Assembly: GCF_036195045.1 (NCBI RefSeq)
Contig: NZ_CP108100.1
Location: 7,688,001 to 7,752,000 of the forward strand
Length of the DNA stretch: 64,000 nt
Direction: 5' to 3'
Source: Streptomyces sp. NBC_00236
Lineage (GTDB): Bacteria > Actinomycetota > Actinomycetes > Streptomycetales > Streptomycetaceae
Numbering within the stretch: the first letter of the stretch is position 1; each line of letters begins with the position of its first letter. Position numbers and translations under genes: made by a program. Shown here one piece after another: positions 1 through 10,408 of this stretch. The notes under the pieces are model-generated. The model had not been told where the DNA came from and made no database searches. It was given only the letters and a program-made list of their open reading frames with translations.

Positions 1-1312
1 CGCCACCGGACTCCACCCCTTCCGCCACGGCATGCTGAACAACCCCGAGCGCAACGGCGGGAGCAAGGACGAACTCTCCGACGACGACCCCATGCTCTGG
101 AGCCAGTTGACGGACCGGGGCTACTCGGTCGGCCATGTCGGCAAGTGGCACATCGGCCGCGAACGCGGACCCGAGTTCTACGGCCTGGACGGCGAGCACC
201 TGCCCGGCGCCCTCAACCCCGTCCACCACCCCTCGTACGAGAAGTGGCTGGAGGAGAACGGCTTCCCGCCCTTCTCGGTGAGCGAACCCGTCTTCGGAAC
301 CGCGGCCAACGACACCGGCCGCGGCCACCTCATCGCCGGACGGCTCCAGCAGCCCGCCGAAGCCACCATCGAGGCCTTCCTCACCGACCGCACACTCGGC
401 CTTCTCGACCGCTACGCCGCCGAGTGGAAGGCGAACGGCACCCCGTTCATGCTCTCCTGCCACTGGTACGGCCCCCACCTGCCCTACCTGATCCCCGACA
501 GCTACTACGACCTGTACGACCCCGACGACGTACCCCTGCCCGCCTCGATGGCCGAGACCTTCGCCGGGAAGCCCGAGGTGCAGCGCCAGTACAGCGCCTA
601 CTGGTCCTCGGACGACTTCGACGCCGCCGCCTGGCGCAAGCTCATCGCCGTCTACTGGGGCTACGTCACGATGATCGACCACCAGGCCGGCCGGCTGATC
701 GAAGCGCTCAAGGGCCACGGGCTGTGGGACGACACGGCGGTCTTCTTCACCGCCGACCACGGCGAGTTCACCGGCGCCCACCGGCTGAACGACAAGGGCC
801 CGGCCATGTACGAGGACATCTACAACATCCCCGGCATCGCCCGCATCCCCGGCGCCCCCGCCCAGGTCAGCGACGACTTCGCCTCACTCATCGACCTCAA
901 TCCGACCATCCTCGAAATGGCCGGGGCGCCCGTGCCCGAGCTGTGCGACGGCACCAGTCTGCTGCCCCTGCTGCACGGGGCCGACTCCGGGAGCACCCGC
1001 GACGAGATCGTCGCCGAGTTCCACGGCCACCACTTCCCGTACTCCCAGCGCATGCTCCGCGACCGGCGCCACAAGCTGGTGCACAACCCGGAGAGCGTCC
1101 ACGAGCTGTACGACCTGGAGACCGACCCGCACGAACTGCACAACGTGTACGACGCGCCCGCCTACGCCGAGGTCCGGCGCGACCTCACCGTCCGGCTCTA
1201 CCGCGAACTGCTGCGCCGCGGTGACCCGGCCTACACGTGGATGAGCTACATGGCCGACATCGGCGGCGACCGGGCCGCGGACGTCGACGGCGTCGCGGAG
1301 GAAGTGGCATGA
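1..1312 (+). CDS. Sulfatase family protein, 5' end outside window
   Basis: The reading frame is open from base 2, so the gene begins upstream and the N-terminal formylglycine motif is not visible. What remains is the body of an alkaline-phosphatase-fold sulfatase. GKWHIGRE near base 140 and a metal-binding [10 protein letters not shown] block near base 760 are typical. The C-terminal sub-domain carries [22 protein letters not shown], also typical of the family. It should hydrolyse sulfate esters on a sugar or aryl compound. Its stop overlaps the next start as ATGA, so it is translationally coupled to a sulfonate-type ABC importer and lies upstream of two glycan-active proteins. A sulfated glycan or its breakdown products are the likely substrate (inference). 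Localisation cannot be judged without the N-terminus. Confidence 0.93.
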   Translation, partial: ATGLHPFRHGMLNNPERNGGSKDELSDDDPMLWSQLTDRGYSVGHVGKWHIGRERGPEFYGLDGEHLPGALNPVHHPSYEKWLEENGFPPFSVSEPVFGTAANDTGRGHLIAGRLQQPAEATIEAFLTDRTLGLLDRYAAEWKANGTPFMLSCHWYGPHLPYLIPDSYYDLYDPDDVPLPASMAETFAGKPEVQRQYSAYWSSDDFDAAAWRKLIAVYWGYVTMIDHQAGRLIEALKGHGLWDDTAVFFTADHGEFTGAHRLNDKGPAMYEDIYNIPGIARIPGAPAQVSDDFASLIDLNPTILEMAGAPVPELCDGTSLLPLLHGADSGSTRDEIVAEFHGHHFPYSQRMLRDRRHKLVHNPESVHELYDLETDPHELHNVYDAPAYAEVRRDLTVRLYRELLRRGDPAYTWMSYMADIGGDRAADVDGVAEEVA

Positions 1313-2166
1313 AGGCACCCGTCGACGCTCCGGCGGAGCACCGGTCCGAGCGCGCGGACCCGGAAGACGCGAAAGGCCCGAAGCGCACGGGCAGTGCCAG
1401 GAAGAAGGCGCGGAAGACGGGCCGGCTCGCCGCCGTCCTGCTCGGCCTCGCTTCCGCCGCGCTGGGACTGCTCGTCTGGGTGGTGCTCGCCAACAGCGGC
1501 ATCGAGGGCTTCCCCGGTCCGGTCGTCGTGGCCCGTCGCGCGGGTGAACTCATCGCCGACGGCACGCTCTTCGAGGACGCGGGCGCCAGCCTGAAGCGCG
1601 TCCTCATCGGCTATGTCCTCGGTGTCGTTCTGGCCGTCCCCGTCGGCTTCGTCATGGGCTGGTACCCCGTCGTCCGCAGGCTGATCGAGCCGTGGCTGCA
1701 GTTCTTCCGCATGGTGCCGCCGCTCGCGATCATCCCGCTCGCCATCGTCCTCATGGGCATCGACGAGACCCCGAAGATCTTCGTGATCTTCCTGGCCTCG
1801 TTCCTTTCCTCGGTCGTCTCCACCTTCCAGGGCGTCGTCGCCGTCGACGTCACCCTCGTCAACGCGGCCCGGGTGCTCGGCGCCCGCGACCCGCAGGTCT
1901 TCCTCGGCGTCGTCGTGCCGGCCTCCACCCCCTTCATCCTGGTCGGCATGCGGATCGGGCTCGGCGCCTCCTGGGCGACCGTCGTCGCCGCCGAACTCAT
2001 CGCGGCCCAGGGCGGACTGGGCTTCCGGATGCAGCAGGCACAGCTCTACTACGACCTGCCGACCATCTTCGTCCAGCTCATCGCGATCGGTGCGATCGGA
2101 CTCGCCATGGACCGGCTGCTGCTCGTCGCCGAGCGCAGGCTCACCCACTGGCAGGAACGGCGGTAA
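1309..2166 (+). CDS. ABC transporter permease, sulfonate/taurine (SsuC/TauC) type
   Basis: This 285-aa inner-membrane permease has a long charged, Lys/Arg-rich N-terminus of about 40 residues. A first membrane segment follows (roughly residues 40-60), then the BPD_transp_1 core. The EAA-type loop that docks the ATPase is visible near residues 185-215 ([14 protein letters not shown] through [12 protein letters not shown]). Layout and sequence resemble SsuC/TauC/NitT permeases rather than sugar permeases of the MalF/G type. The ATG at 1309 was chosen because it overlaps the sulfatase stop as ATGA. It should form the channel of an importer with the next two genes. The exact substrate is unknown; sulfonates, sulfate esters or other small anionic compounds fit the family and the context. 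Confidence 0.92.
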   Translation: MKAPVDAPAEHRSERADPEDAKGPKRTGSARKKARKTGRLAAVLLGLASAALGLLVWVVLANSGIEGFPGPVVVARRAGELIADGTLFEDAGASLKRVLIGYVLGVVLAVPVGFVMGWYPVVRRLIEPWLQFFRMVPPLAIIPLAIVLMGIDETPKIFVIFLASFLSSVVSTFQGVVAVDVTLVNAARVLGARDPQVFLGVVVPASTPFILVGMRIGLGASWATVVAAELIAAQGGLGFRMQQAQLYYDLPTIFVQLIAIGAIGLAMDRLLLVAERRLTHWQERR

Positions 2167-2168
2167 CC

Positions 2169-2947
<779 letters not shown>

Positions 2948-2951
<4 letters not shown>

Positions 2952-3973
2952 AGTCGATCCCTGCCGTCCGCCGCCGAACCGCCGGCCTGCTCCTGGCCCT
3001 GGCGCTCGTCTCCACCGCCACGGCCTGCGGGGACGACTCCGCGGACGCCGCCGGCGGAGCGCAGAAGGTGAAGTTCGGCTACATCGCCGACTACAGCGGC
3101 TCCGTCGCCCTGGCCGTGGCCCAGAAGCAGGGGCTGTGGAAGAAGGCGGGCGTCACCCCCGACCTCAGGGTCTTCACCAACGGACCACTCCAGGTGACCG
3201 CCCTGGGCACCGGTGACCTCGACTTCGGCTACCTCGGCCCCGGCGCCCTGTGGCTGCCCGCCTCCGGCCGCGCCTCCATCGTCTCCGTCAACATGCTGGG
3301 CCTCGCCGACCGGGTCATCGCCCGGCCCGGTTCCGGCATCGAGAAGCCGGCCGACCTCAAGGGCAAGAAGGTGGCCGTCGCCGAAGGCACCTCGGGCGAC
3401 ATGATCCTGAACCTCGCGCTGAACGAGGCCGGTCTGAAGCCGGACGACATCACGAAGGTCGCCATGGACGCCTCGACCGTCGTCACGGCGTTCTCGTCGG
3501 GCCAGGTCGACGCGGCCGCCACCTGGTACCCGCTGATCGACACGATGAAGAAGAAGGTCCCCGACCTCAGAGAGGTCAGCCGGACCCAGGACTACTACCC
3601 CAAGCTGACCTTCCCCAACGTCTTCGTCACCCAGCCCAAGCTGGCCTCCGGCAACCCGGAGCTCGTCAAGAAGGTGACCGGAGTGCTCAAGGAGGCCGGT
3701 GACTGGATCGCCGCGCATCCCGAGGAGTCGGAGACCGTCGCCGCCGACTTCCTGAAGCTGCCGTCCGACCAGCTCAAGGGCTCCACGAAGTACGTGAAGA
3801 TCCTGCCCTCCGACGAGCTGTCGAAGCTCACCCAGGACGGCACCGTCGACGGCTGGTTCGACGAACTGGCCGGCGTCTTCAACCGGATGGGCAAGCTGCC
3901 CAAGGCGGGCAAGGCCTCGGACTACTACCTCGGTGACCTGTACACCGCAGCCGGAAAGGCGGACCGCTCATGA
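2948..3973 (+). CDS. ABC transporter substrate-binding lipoprotein (SsuA/TauA-like)
   Basis: A 341-aa periplasmic-type binding protein tethered to the membrane. The N-terminus has Arg residues, a hydrophobic stretch and a lipobox ending TATAC with lipid-attachment Cys27. The mature part reads as an NMT1/OpuAC-like fold: KVKFGYIADYSGSVALAVAQKQGLWKKAG at the start, then GDLDFGYLGPGALWLPASG and KGKKVAVAEGTSGDMILNLAL, which is the standard order for sulfonate, nitrate and taurine binding proteins. It delivers ligand to the permease/ATPase pair just upstream. Both ends overlap neighbours (ATGA at the start, ATGA at the stop), placing it inside one cotranscribed unit. The ligand is not identifiable from sequence. 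Confidence 0.94.
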
Positions 3974-6222
3974 ACGACGCCCCGTACGAAGACCGGGCCG
4001 GCGCCCTCAGACGCCGCGGGTTCCTCGTGGGAACCGCGGGCCTGGCCGGCGCCGCCCTCCTGCCGGGGTTCACCGCCACCGACGCCGCGGCAGCCGGCGC
4101 CCCGCTCAAGGTGGCCTCCGGCGGCCGGGCCGGTGCCACGGTGCTCTGGTGGGGCGGGGGCAGCGCGGAGTTCGCCGCCACCGAACTCCGTGACTACCTC
4201 CACCGGATCACCGGCGCCCGGCTCCCGCTGCGCGCAGCCCCCGACCCCGGCGCCGCCCGGCCCGAGGGCGTCACCGGCCTGGTGGCCCTGCGCTCCGGAA
4301 CCGGCGGACGGGCCGGCATTCCCGAGGCAGGGCTCGCGGACGCCGGCCGGGAACTCGCCGGCGCGCCGGAGGACTCCTTCACGCTCCTGGGCGACGACAC
4401 CTGCCTCCTGCTGACCGGCCAGGGCGACCGGGCGCCGCTCTACGCCGTCTACGCCCTCCTGGAACGGACCGGCGTGCGCTTCTTCGCCCCGGCCTTCCCC
4501 GCGTACGAGGGGCACCACGAGTACGTGCCGAGAACGCGCACCCTCACCCTCCCCGCCGTACGCCACACCGACCGTCCGGGCTCACAACTACGTCGGCAGT
4601 ACGCCGAGGAGGGCTTCAGCCACACCGCGAGGAGCCTGCCGCCGCTGCTCGACTGGATGGCGAAGAACCGCCTCAACACCTTCGTCCACCCGACCGACTA
4701 CCTGGGCCTCGGCGTCACCACGTACGACGGTGTACGGGACGTACTGGTCCGCGAGGCCGGCAAACGCGCGCTGCGCGTCGAGACCGGCGGCCACGGCTAC
4801 GACAGCTTCCTGCCGAAGGCCGACTACCCCGAGTACTACGCGTCCGGCGGGCCGCTCTTCGACATCTACAACCCCGAGGCACTGGACGCGTACGTCGCCA
4901 AGGTCCTGGACTTCCTGCGGGAGCGTCCGGAGATCACGGTCTTCGACTGCTGGCCGCCGGATGTCGGCGCCTTCCAGAAGCCGATCCTCGACCGCTACGG
5001 CAGCCCGGCCAACGCGGAGTCGGTGGTCGTCAACGAACTCGTCCGGGTGCTGCGCCAGGAACTGCCCGGGGTCCGCGTCGAACGGATCGCGTACGCCTCC
5101 ACCGTCCAGCCGCCCGACCCGGAGTACGCGAGCGACCCCGAGGTCATCGTGGACTTCGCCCCGTACTCCCGGAACTACGACGGCCACCTCGGCGACCCCG
5201 CGATCGGCGCGAACGTCTCCTTCGCGAACAACTTGCGCGCCTGGCGCACCACACACCGGGGCCCGCTCGCGATGTACGAGTACTACCGGCGCTACCGCTG
5301 GCGCAGCCTGCCGGTGCACCCGCTCGCCACCATCGCGGGCGACGTCGGCTTCGAGGCCGGTCTCGGGATCAACGGCTACGGGATGTACAGCGAGCCGGGC
5401 GACTGGATCACGTACGAGCACGTCCAGAACCTGTTCGCCGCGCTGGCCTGGGACAGCACCCTGGACGCCGGAGGCTTCCTCGACGGCTACCTCCGGGCGC
5501 GTTTCGGCGCCGGCGCGGCAGCCGCGACGGGGCGCTACTACGACCTCACGCGCTTCGACCCGGACACCCACGGTCCTGCCGTACTCGCCACGAACTACAC
5601 GCAGGCCCGTGCGGCCCTCCAGGAGGCGGCCGGGCAGGCGGCCGGTGCGGCGGCGCACACCCTGCTCGACCGGCTGACCCGCAACCTCGACATCGCCCTC
5701 GCCGACATGAGGATCGGCCTGGCTCCGGCGGGCAGCGCCGAACTGGACACCGCCCGCCAGGAGTACCGGGCGCTCGTGCACCGCAACCGGTTCACCGGCA
5801 TCTGCCTGCCCAACATGCAGGCCTGGTGGCGGTGGAACGGCCCCCAGGGCCAGGCGCCGTACGACGACGCGGCGATCCGCCAGGCTGTCGTCGACACGTA
5901 TGCGAGCCCGGCGGCGGGCTTCGGCAACCCGGGCCTCCTCGTGCTCGCACCGGCCGGTGGCTCCGTGCCCCTCGACGTGGAGGCCCAGGACGTCGACTTC
6001 ACCGGCCACACCGTCCACTGGTCGGCCACCGCGCCGGAAGGCGTCCTCGTGGAGCCGGCCGGCGGCACGCTGACGGTGCGCGGGACCCGGGGCGGGATCC
6101 AGCGCGTGGCCGTGCGCGCCGAGGCCGGTGCGGAATCCGGCCGGCAGCGGATCACGCTGGAGTTCCGGCTGTCCGACGGCACCCGGCTGGTCCCCTCGGA
6201 GGTGGCTGCCGACATTCGCTGA
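3970..6222 (+). CDS. DUF4838 domain protein, Tat-exported, glycan-processing
   Basis: A 750-aa protein with a twin-arginine leader (RRRGFLVGTAGLAGAALLPG, then an Ala-rich cleavage region). The first domain (about residues 45-135, LWWGGGSAEFAATELRDYLHRITG) resembles the N-terminal domain of GH20 and GH67 enzymes. Residues 150-430 contain the DUF4838 region (LDWMAKNRLNTFVHP, TVFDCWPPDVGAF, VIVDFAPYSRNYDGHLGDP). The C-terminal third is probably beta-rich and accessory. The domain combination fits an alpha-glucuronidase-like or other exo-acting glycosidase, but DUF4838 has no confirmed activity I can cite. It is the fifth gene of the sulfatase/ABC operon; the start overlaps the lipoprotein stop as ATGA. 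Confidence 0.85.
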   Translation: MNDAPYEDRAGALRRRGFLVGTAGLAGAALLPGFTATDAAAAGAPLKVASGGRAGATVLWWGGGSAEFAATELRDYLHRITGARLPLRAAPDPGAARPEGVTGLVALRSGTGGRAGIPEAGLADAGRELAGAPEDSFTLLGDDTCLLLTGQGDRAPLYAVYALLERTGVRFFAPAFPAYEGHHEYVPRTRTLTLPAVRHTDRPGSQLRRQYAEEGFSHTARSLPPLLDWMAKNRLNTFVHPTDYLGLGVTTYDGVRDVLVREAGKRALRVETGGHGYDSFLPKADYPEYYASGGPLFDIYNPEALDAYVAKVLDFLRERPEITVFDCWPPDVGAFQKPILDRYGSPANAESVVVNELVRVLRQELPGVRVERIAYASTVQPPDPEYASDPEVIVDFAPYSRNYDGHLGDPAIGANVSFANNLRAWRTTHRGPLAMYEYYRRYRWRSLPVHPLATIAGDVGFEAGLGINGYGMYSEPGDWITYEHVQNLFAALAWDSTLDAGGFLDGYLRARFGAGAAAATGRYYDLTRFDPDTHGPAVLATNYTQARAALQEAAGQAAGAAAHTLLDRLTRNLDIALADMRIGLAPAGSAELDTARQEYRALVHRNRFTGICLPNMQAWWRWNGPQGQAPYDDAAIRQAVVDTYASPAAGFGNPGLLVLAPAGGSVPLDVEAQDVDFTGHTVHWSATAPEGVLVEPAGGTLTVRGTRGGIQRVAVRAEAGAESGRQRITLEFRLSDGTRLVPSEVAADIR

Positions 6223-6235
6223 CCCGCACGGCCAC

Positions 6236-6275
6236 CCGGCCGGCTCCGCTGCTCCGTGCAGCCGGAGCCGGCCGG
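6236..6275 (+). terminator. Strong intercistronic hairpin before the GH35 gene
   Basis: A perfect 13-bp inverted repeat (arms 6236-6248 and 6263-6275, left arm CCGGCCGGCTCCG) encloses a 14-base loop that can itself pair CTGC with GCAG. There is no U-run, as is usual in Streptomyces. It lies 13 bases after the DUF4838 stop and 37 bases before the beta-galactosidase start. It may terminate, attenuate or stabilise mRNA ends inside the operon rather than separate two operons, since little room remains for a promoter. Confidence 0.6.
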
Positions 6276-6312
6276 ACGAACCGCACCATCAGCGCACAGC
6301 GAAAGGGCGTTC

Positions 6313-9300
6313 ATGACGAAACACCCCCACCGGCCGCGCGCCTTACGGCGCCGCGCCGTCGTCGGCGGCCTGGCCACCGGCCTTGTGCTGTCCCTCGCCG
6401 CACCCCTGCCCGTGTCCGCGCGTCCGGCGGGAGCGCCGGAGGGAACGCCGGCCGCCACGGCCACCACCCACCGCTTCCCGGGCAACGACAACCGTCCCCA
6501 CACCGTCGCCCGGGACGAGAAGTCCCTGAAGGTCGACGGCGAGCGGCTGGTCGTCTGGTCCGGAGAGTTCCACTACTGGCGGCTGCCGAGCCCCGACCAG
6601 TGGCGCGACGTCCTGCAGAAGCTCAAGGCATCGGGCTTCAACGCCGTGTCGCTGTACTTCTTCTGGGGCTACCACTCCAGCAAGCCCGGCTCCTACGACT
6701 TCACCGGCGTCCGCGACATCGACCGTCTCCTCACCATGGCCGAGCAGGAGGGCCTCTACGTCATCGCCCGTCCCGGCCCGTACATCAACGCCGAAGTGAG
6801 CATGGGCGGTCTGCCGCCCTACATGAGTACGTACGCGGGCGAGCAGCGCACGGCCGACCCGCAGAACCTGGCGGCCGACCTGGAGTGGCTGAAGGCCGTC
6901 AACGGCATCATCGGCAGGCACCAGATCACCGACGGTGGCGGCAGCGTCATCGCCTACCAGGTCGAGAACGAACAGATCGACAACTCGGCCGAGCACATCG
7001 AATACATCGAGAAGCTGCAGAGCGCCGTCGTCGAACAGGGCATCACCGTGCCCCTGTTCCACAACGACTACGGCAACGGCCACGGCTGGAACGTCCCCGG
7101 CGGGCCCGGCGGTTCCCAGCTGGACCTCTACGCCTTCGACACGTACCCGCTGGGCTTCGACTGCGCGGGTGGCCGGGGACAACTGAGCGACTACGAATCC
7201 AGGGTCCGCGGCTACTCGCCCGGCACGCCCGTCTTCATCGCCGAGGGGCAGGGCGGCGCGTTCACCGCCTGGGGCCGCGACTTCCAGACGAGCGACTGCG
7301 CGAAGTTCACCGACGCCGCGTTCACCCGCCAGTTCGCCGTGAACAATCTCGCCAACGGTGCCACCCTGTTCAACTCCTATATGGAGTACGGCGGTACCAA
7401 CTGGGGCTGGACCGGCGACCCCGGCTCCGGATTCACCTCCTACGACTACGGGGCGGCGATATCCGAGAACCGTACGATCACCCCGAACCTCGCCGTCCAG
7501 AAGGAGTTCGGCTACCTGCAGCACGCGGTGAAGCCGATCGCCTCCGCAGGCGCCGTCACCGCCCCGCCGGTCACCGTCACGGGCGGCGGCCCCGTCAAGG
7601 CCCAGCAGCGTCTGTCCACCGAGGACGCGGCCTCCAGCTCCGTCTCGGGCAACGGCATGCGGCTGATCACGCTGCGCCACCCCGATTCCAACGACACCAC
7701 GACCAGCGGCGTCACCTTCCCCCTGGACCTGGCCGATCCTCCCGCGCCGCCCGAGGACGCCTCGTACCGCTGGAACGACTCGGACACCGGAACGCTGAAG
7801 TTCACCGGCTCCTGGGAGCACGCCACCGGCAAGCCGTGGACCGGCGGGGACTTCAAGGACGACGAGACGTTCTCCTCGGTCGCCGGTGACAGCGTCGAAG
7901 TCACCTTCGACGGACCGGCCGTGCGCTGGATCGGGCCGGACTCCTCCAACCACGGCACCGCGGACGTGTACATCGACGGCGTCAAAAGGGCGACGGTCGA
8001 CAGCTATGCCGCCTCGCCCGCCTTCCAACGGGTCCTGTACGAGACGAACGGCCTCGGCGCAGGCTCGCACACGCTCAAGATCGTCGTCACCGGTGAGAAG
8101 GGCACGGCCGCCTCGCAGGGAACGTTCGTCTCCGTCGACGCCATCGACACGAGCCCGGGTGACGAGCCCGTCGGGGACGCGGCCTACCCGCGCGTTCCCC
8201 AGAAGCCGGGCACCACGGTCACCGTCGACGGCCGTGATGCCACGACTCTTGTCGCGGACTACGCCTTCGGACCGCACCGGCTCGTCTACTCCACCTCACA
8301 GGTGCTCACCCGGCTGAACGCCGGGCGCGATCTGCTGGTCCTCGACGGCGCGCGGGGCACCGACGGCGAGACCGTGCTGCGCTATGCGGAGAAGCCGGAG
8401 GTCACCACCCTGGACGGGGCGGCCGTGGAGAGCACCTGGGACCCGGAGCGCAAGGACCTGCGGATCAACTACGTGCACGACGGCACCCGGACCCTGCGCG
8501 TCTCGGGCGGCGGCCGGGTCCTCACCCTCGTGATCTCCGACCGGCAAGCCGTCGCCGGCACCTGGCAGCTCGACGCCGGAGGCAGCGACGTCCTGGTCGT
8601 GGGGCCGGAACTCGCCCGCACAGCCCACGTCACGGGCACCCGGCTGGAGCTGACCGGCGACACCCGGAAGGCCGGACGGCTGCGCGTCTTCGCCCCCGCC
8701 GGCGTCACCACCCTCACCTGGAACAATCGCCTTCTGCGGACGGGCCGGGACGAGGCGGGAGCGCTCGTCGCCGATCTGCCCGGCCCCGCGGGCGTGGCGC
8801 TGCCGGCCCTGGGCACCTGGCGCACCGCCGGGTCCGACCCGGAACGTACGACCGCGTTCGACGACTCGGGCTGGACGAAGGCGGACCGGACCACGGCCGC
8901 CAACCCGCGCCACGGGCCCGGCGCGGTCTCCGGCGTCGTACTGGACACGGACGAGTACGGATTCCACGAAGGCGACACCTGGTACCGCGGCCACTACACA
9001 CCGGCCACCGCCGGCAGCACGGTCGAGGTCACGGTGAAGACCGGCACCGCCGGCCACGCCCTCGTCTGGCTGAACGGCCGCTACCTGGGCGCCCAGGGCG
9101 ACGGCACCGCCACCCACACGGTTCCGGCAGGACTGACCGAGCCGGGCAGGCCCGCCGTACTGGCGGTCCTCGTACGGAACATGGGCCAGTACGAGGACTG
9201 GGGTTCCGACGGCAGGTCCAAGGGAGGCCGCGGCCTGGCCGACGTCGACATCGCCGGAGCGGGCCGGGTCGACTGGCGGATCCAGGGCGCCCTCGGCGGC

Positions 9301-9789
9301 CCGGTCCCCGCCGACACCGCACGCGGCCTCTACAACAACGGAGGTCTCTACGGAGAGCGCATGGGCTGGCACCTGCCGGGCGCGCCGGACTCGTCCTGGG
9401 GACGGACCGGCGCACTCAAGAGCGCCCGCCCGGGTGTGCAGTGGTACCGCACCACCGTCCCCCTGGACCTGCCCAGGGGCGCGGACACAGCGGTCGGCCT
9501 GCGGATCGACGACGACAGCGCGAAGGCGGACAAGTACCGCGTCCAGATCTTCGTCAACGGCTGGAACACCGGTCAGTACGTCAACAATGTCGGGCCGCAG
9601 AAGGAGTTCGTCATCCCGGCCGGCTTCCTGAAGGCGCAGGGCGACAACACCGTCGCGCTGGCGGTCAGCGCAGAGCAGGCCGGTGTCGGACCCGACGGGG
9701 TCGGGCTCGTGAACCAGGGCACCGTGCTGGGGGGTGTCGGGGGTACGCAGAACACGGCGCCCGACTACGCGGCCGTCGCCGCACGGTAA
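6313..9789 (+). CDS. Secreted GH35 beta-galactosidase, large multidomain
   Basis: This 1158-aa secreted enzyme starts with an Arg-rich, hydrophobic leader (RRRAVVGGLATGLVLSLAAPLPVSA) that could use Tat or Sec. The GH35 TIM barrel occupies about residues 65-400. It shows VVWSGEFHYWRLPSPDQW, the acid/base Glu220 in YQVENEQ and the likely nucleophile Glu311 in VFIAEGQGG. MEYGGTNWGWTGDPGSGFTSYDYGA is classic for the family. Further beta-galactosidase jelly-roll domains follow to the C-terminus (FVNGWNTGQYVNNVGPQKEF). It should release terminal beta-galactose from exported glycans. The ATG at 6313 follows a GAAAGG-type ribosome site. It closes the sulfatase/ABC operon and is followed by a strong terminator. 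Confidence 0.95.
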   Translation: MTKHPHRPRALRRRAVVGGLATGLVLSLAAPLPVSARPAGAPEGTPAATATTHRFPGNDNRPHTVARDEKSLKVDGERLVVWSGEFHYWRLPSPDQWRDVLQKLKASGFNAVSLYFFWGYHSSKPGSYDFTGVRDIDRLLTMAEQEGLYVIARPGPYINAEVSMGGLPPYMSTYAGEQRTADPQNLAADLEWLKAVNGIIGRHQITDGGGSVIAYQVENEQIDNSAEHIEYIEKLQSAVVEQGITVPLFHNDYGNGHGWNVPGGPGGSQLDLYAFDTYPLGFDCAGGRGQLSDYESRVRGYSPGTPVFIAEGQGGAFTAWGRDFQTSDCAKFTDAAFTRQFAVNNLANGATLFNSYMEYGGTNWGWTGDPGSGFTSYDYGAAISENRTITPNLAVQKEFGYLQHAVKPIASAGAVTAPPVTVTGGGPVKAQQRLSTEDAASSSVSGNGMRLITLRHPDSNDTTTSGVTFPLDLADPPAPPEDASYRWNDSDTGTLKFTGSWEHATGKPWTGGDFKDDETFSSVAGDSVEVTFDGPAVRWIGPDSSNHGTADVYIDGVKRATVDSYAASPAFQRVLYETNGLGAGSHTLKIVVTGEKGTAASQGTFVSVDAIDTSPGDEPVGDAAYPRVPQKPGTTVTVDGRDATTLVADYAFGPHRLVYSTSQVLTRLNAGRDLLVLDGARGTDGETVLRYAEKPEVTTLDGAAVESTWDPERKDLRINYVHDGTRTLRVSGGGRVLTLVISDRQAVAGTWQLDAGGSDVLVVGPELARTAHVTGTRLELTGDTRKAGRLRVFAPAGVTTLTWNNRLLRTGRDEAGALVADLPGPAGVALPALGTWRTAGSDPERTTAFDDSGWTKADRTTAANPRHGPGAVSGVVLDTDEYGFHEGDTWYRGHYTPATAGSTVEVTVKTGTAGHALVWLNGRYLGAQGDGTATHTVPAGLTEPGRPAVLAVLVRNMGQYEDWGSDGRSKGGRGLADVDIAGAGRVDWRIQGALGGPVPADTARGLYNNGGLYGERMGWHLPGAPDSSWGRTGALKSARPGVQWYRTTVPLDLPRGADTAVGLRIDDDSAKADKYRVQIFVNGWNTGQYVNNVGPQKEFVIPAGFLKAQGDNTVALAVSAEQAGVGPDGVGLVNQGTVLGGVGGTQNTAPDYAAVAAR

Positions 9790-9805
9790 CCGGCTCGCAC
9801 ACCGT

Positions 9806-9843
9806 GCCGTGCCCGCCCCGTCGACCGGCGGGGCGGGCACGGC
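9806..9843. terminator. Bidirectional rho-independent-type terminator after GH35
   Basis: A perfect 15-bp stem (arms 9806-9820 and 9829-9843, left arm GCCGTGCCCGCCCCG) with an 8-base loop lies 16 bases past the beta-galactosidase stop. It is also 14 bases beyond the end of the convergent FBP gene, so it can serve both. No T-tract is present, which is normal for high-GC actinobacteria. Confidence 0.85.
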
Positions 9844-9857
9844 CGTATCCGCCCCGC

Positions 9858-10352
9858 TCAGCCGAAGAGCTTGGCGACGAACGCCGCGAGATTGGTCCGC
9901 GTACGGTCGATCTGCTCCTCCATGGTCAGCGACTCCTTGAAACGGGCGCCCGAGGCCACGGCCTTCTTCCCCCGTACGTAGAGCGAGCACGCCAGGTCGG
10001 TGCACATGTACAGACCGACCGAATTGCCCTCGCGTCCCGCAGGGCCCGCCTTGCGGGCGGTCTGCAGGGACACTCCGCTGCCCGGATGCGTGGTCAGACA
10101 GAGCGAGCACATGCTGCGGTGCAGGAATCCGCGCTGCTGGGAGGGGAAGCGCAGCGAGATGCCGGTCAGCCGGCCCTCGTGCTCGGTCACGATGTAGCTC
10201 CGCCCCGGGGCGGAGAGGTCTCGCCAGCCCAGGAAGTCGAGATCGTCCCACGGCAGCTCGCCGAGATCGCGGGGCAGCGGCAGGCGCCCGGCTTCTCCCT
10301 TGGAGCAATTGACGAACGATGTGCGGATGTCCTGCTCGGTCACGGCCTTCAT
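9858..10352 (-). CDS. FBP domain protein (EF-G-binding-like treble-clef zinc finger)
   Basis: A 164-aa cytoplasmic protein matching the FBP / elongation factor G-binding C-terminal treble-clef family. Two cysteine pairs that should bind zinc are visible at Cys82/Cys85 (MCSLC) and Cys117/Cys122 (CTDLAC). Between them lie HP and NSVGLYMCTDLACSLYVRGKK, hallmarks of the family. The FusB-type relatives bind EF-G and rescue it from fusidic acid. Most actinobacterial members are the finger domain with a short N-terminal extension, as here, and have no proven role. The gene runs against the GH35 operon and is preceded by an AT-rich leader containing a palindrome. Confidence 0.85.
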   Translation of the reverse strand: MKAVTEQDIRTSFVNCSKGEAGRLPLPRDLGELPWDDLDFLGWRDLSAPGRSYIVTEHEGRLTGISLRFPSQQRGFLHRSMCSLCLTTHPGSGVSLQTARKAGPAGREGNSVGLYMCTDLACSLYVRGKKAVASGARFKESLTMEEQIDRTRTNLAAFVAKLFG

Positions 10353-10369
10353 ACCGACGACGCTAACTC

Positions 10370-10388
10370 TGCCTATGAACCCTAGGCA
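10370..10388. promoter_or_regulatory. Palindrome in AT-rich leader of the FBP gene
   Basis: TGCCTA and TAGGCA form a 6-bp inverted repeat with a 7-base spacer, in an unusually AT-rich 56-base gap between the NUDIX stop and the FBP start. The position, 18 bases upstream of the FBP start, suits an operator or promoter element. No regulator is adjacent. Confidence 0.35.
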
Positions 10389-10408
10389 AATGATTAATGG
10401 ATGTAGGG

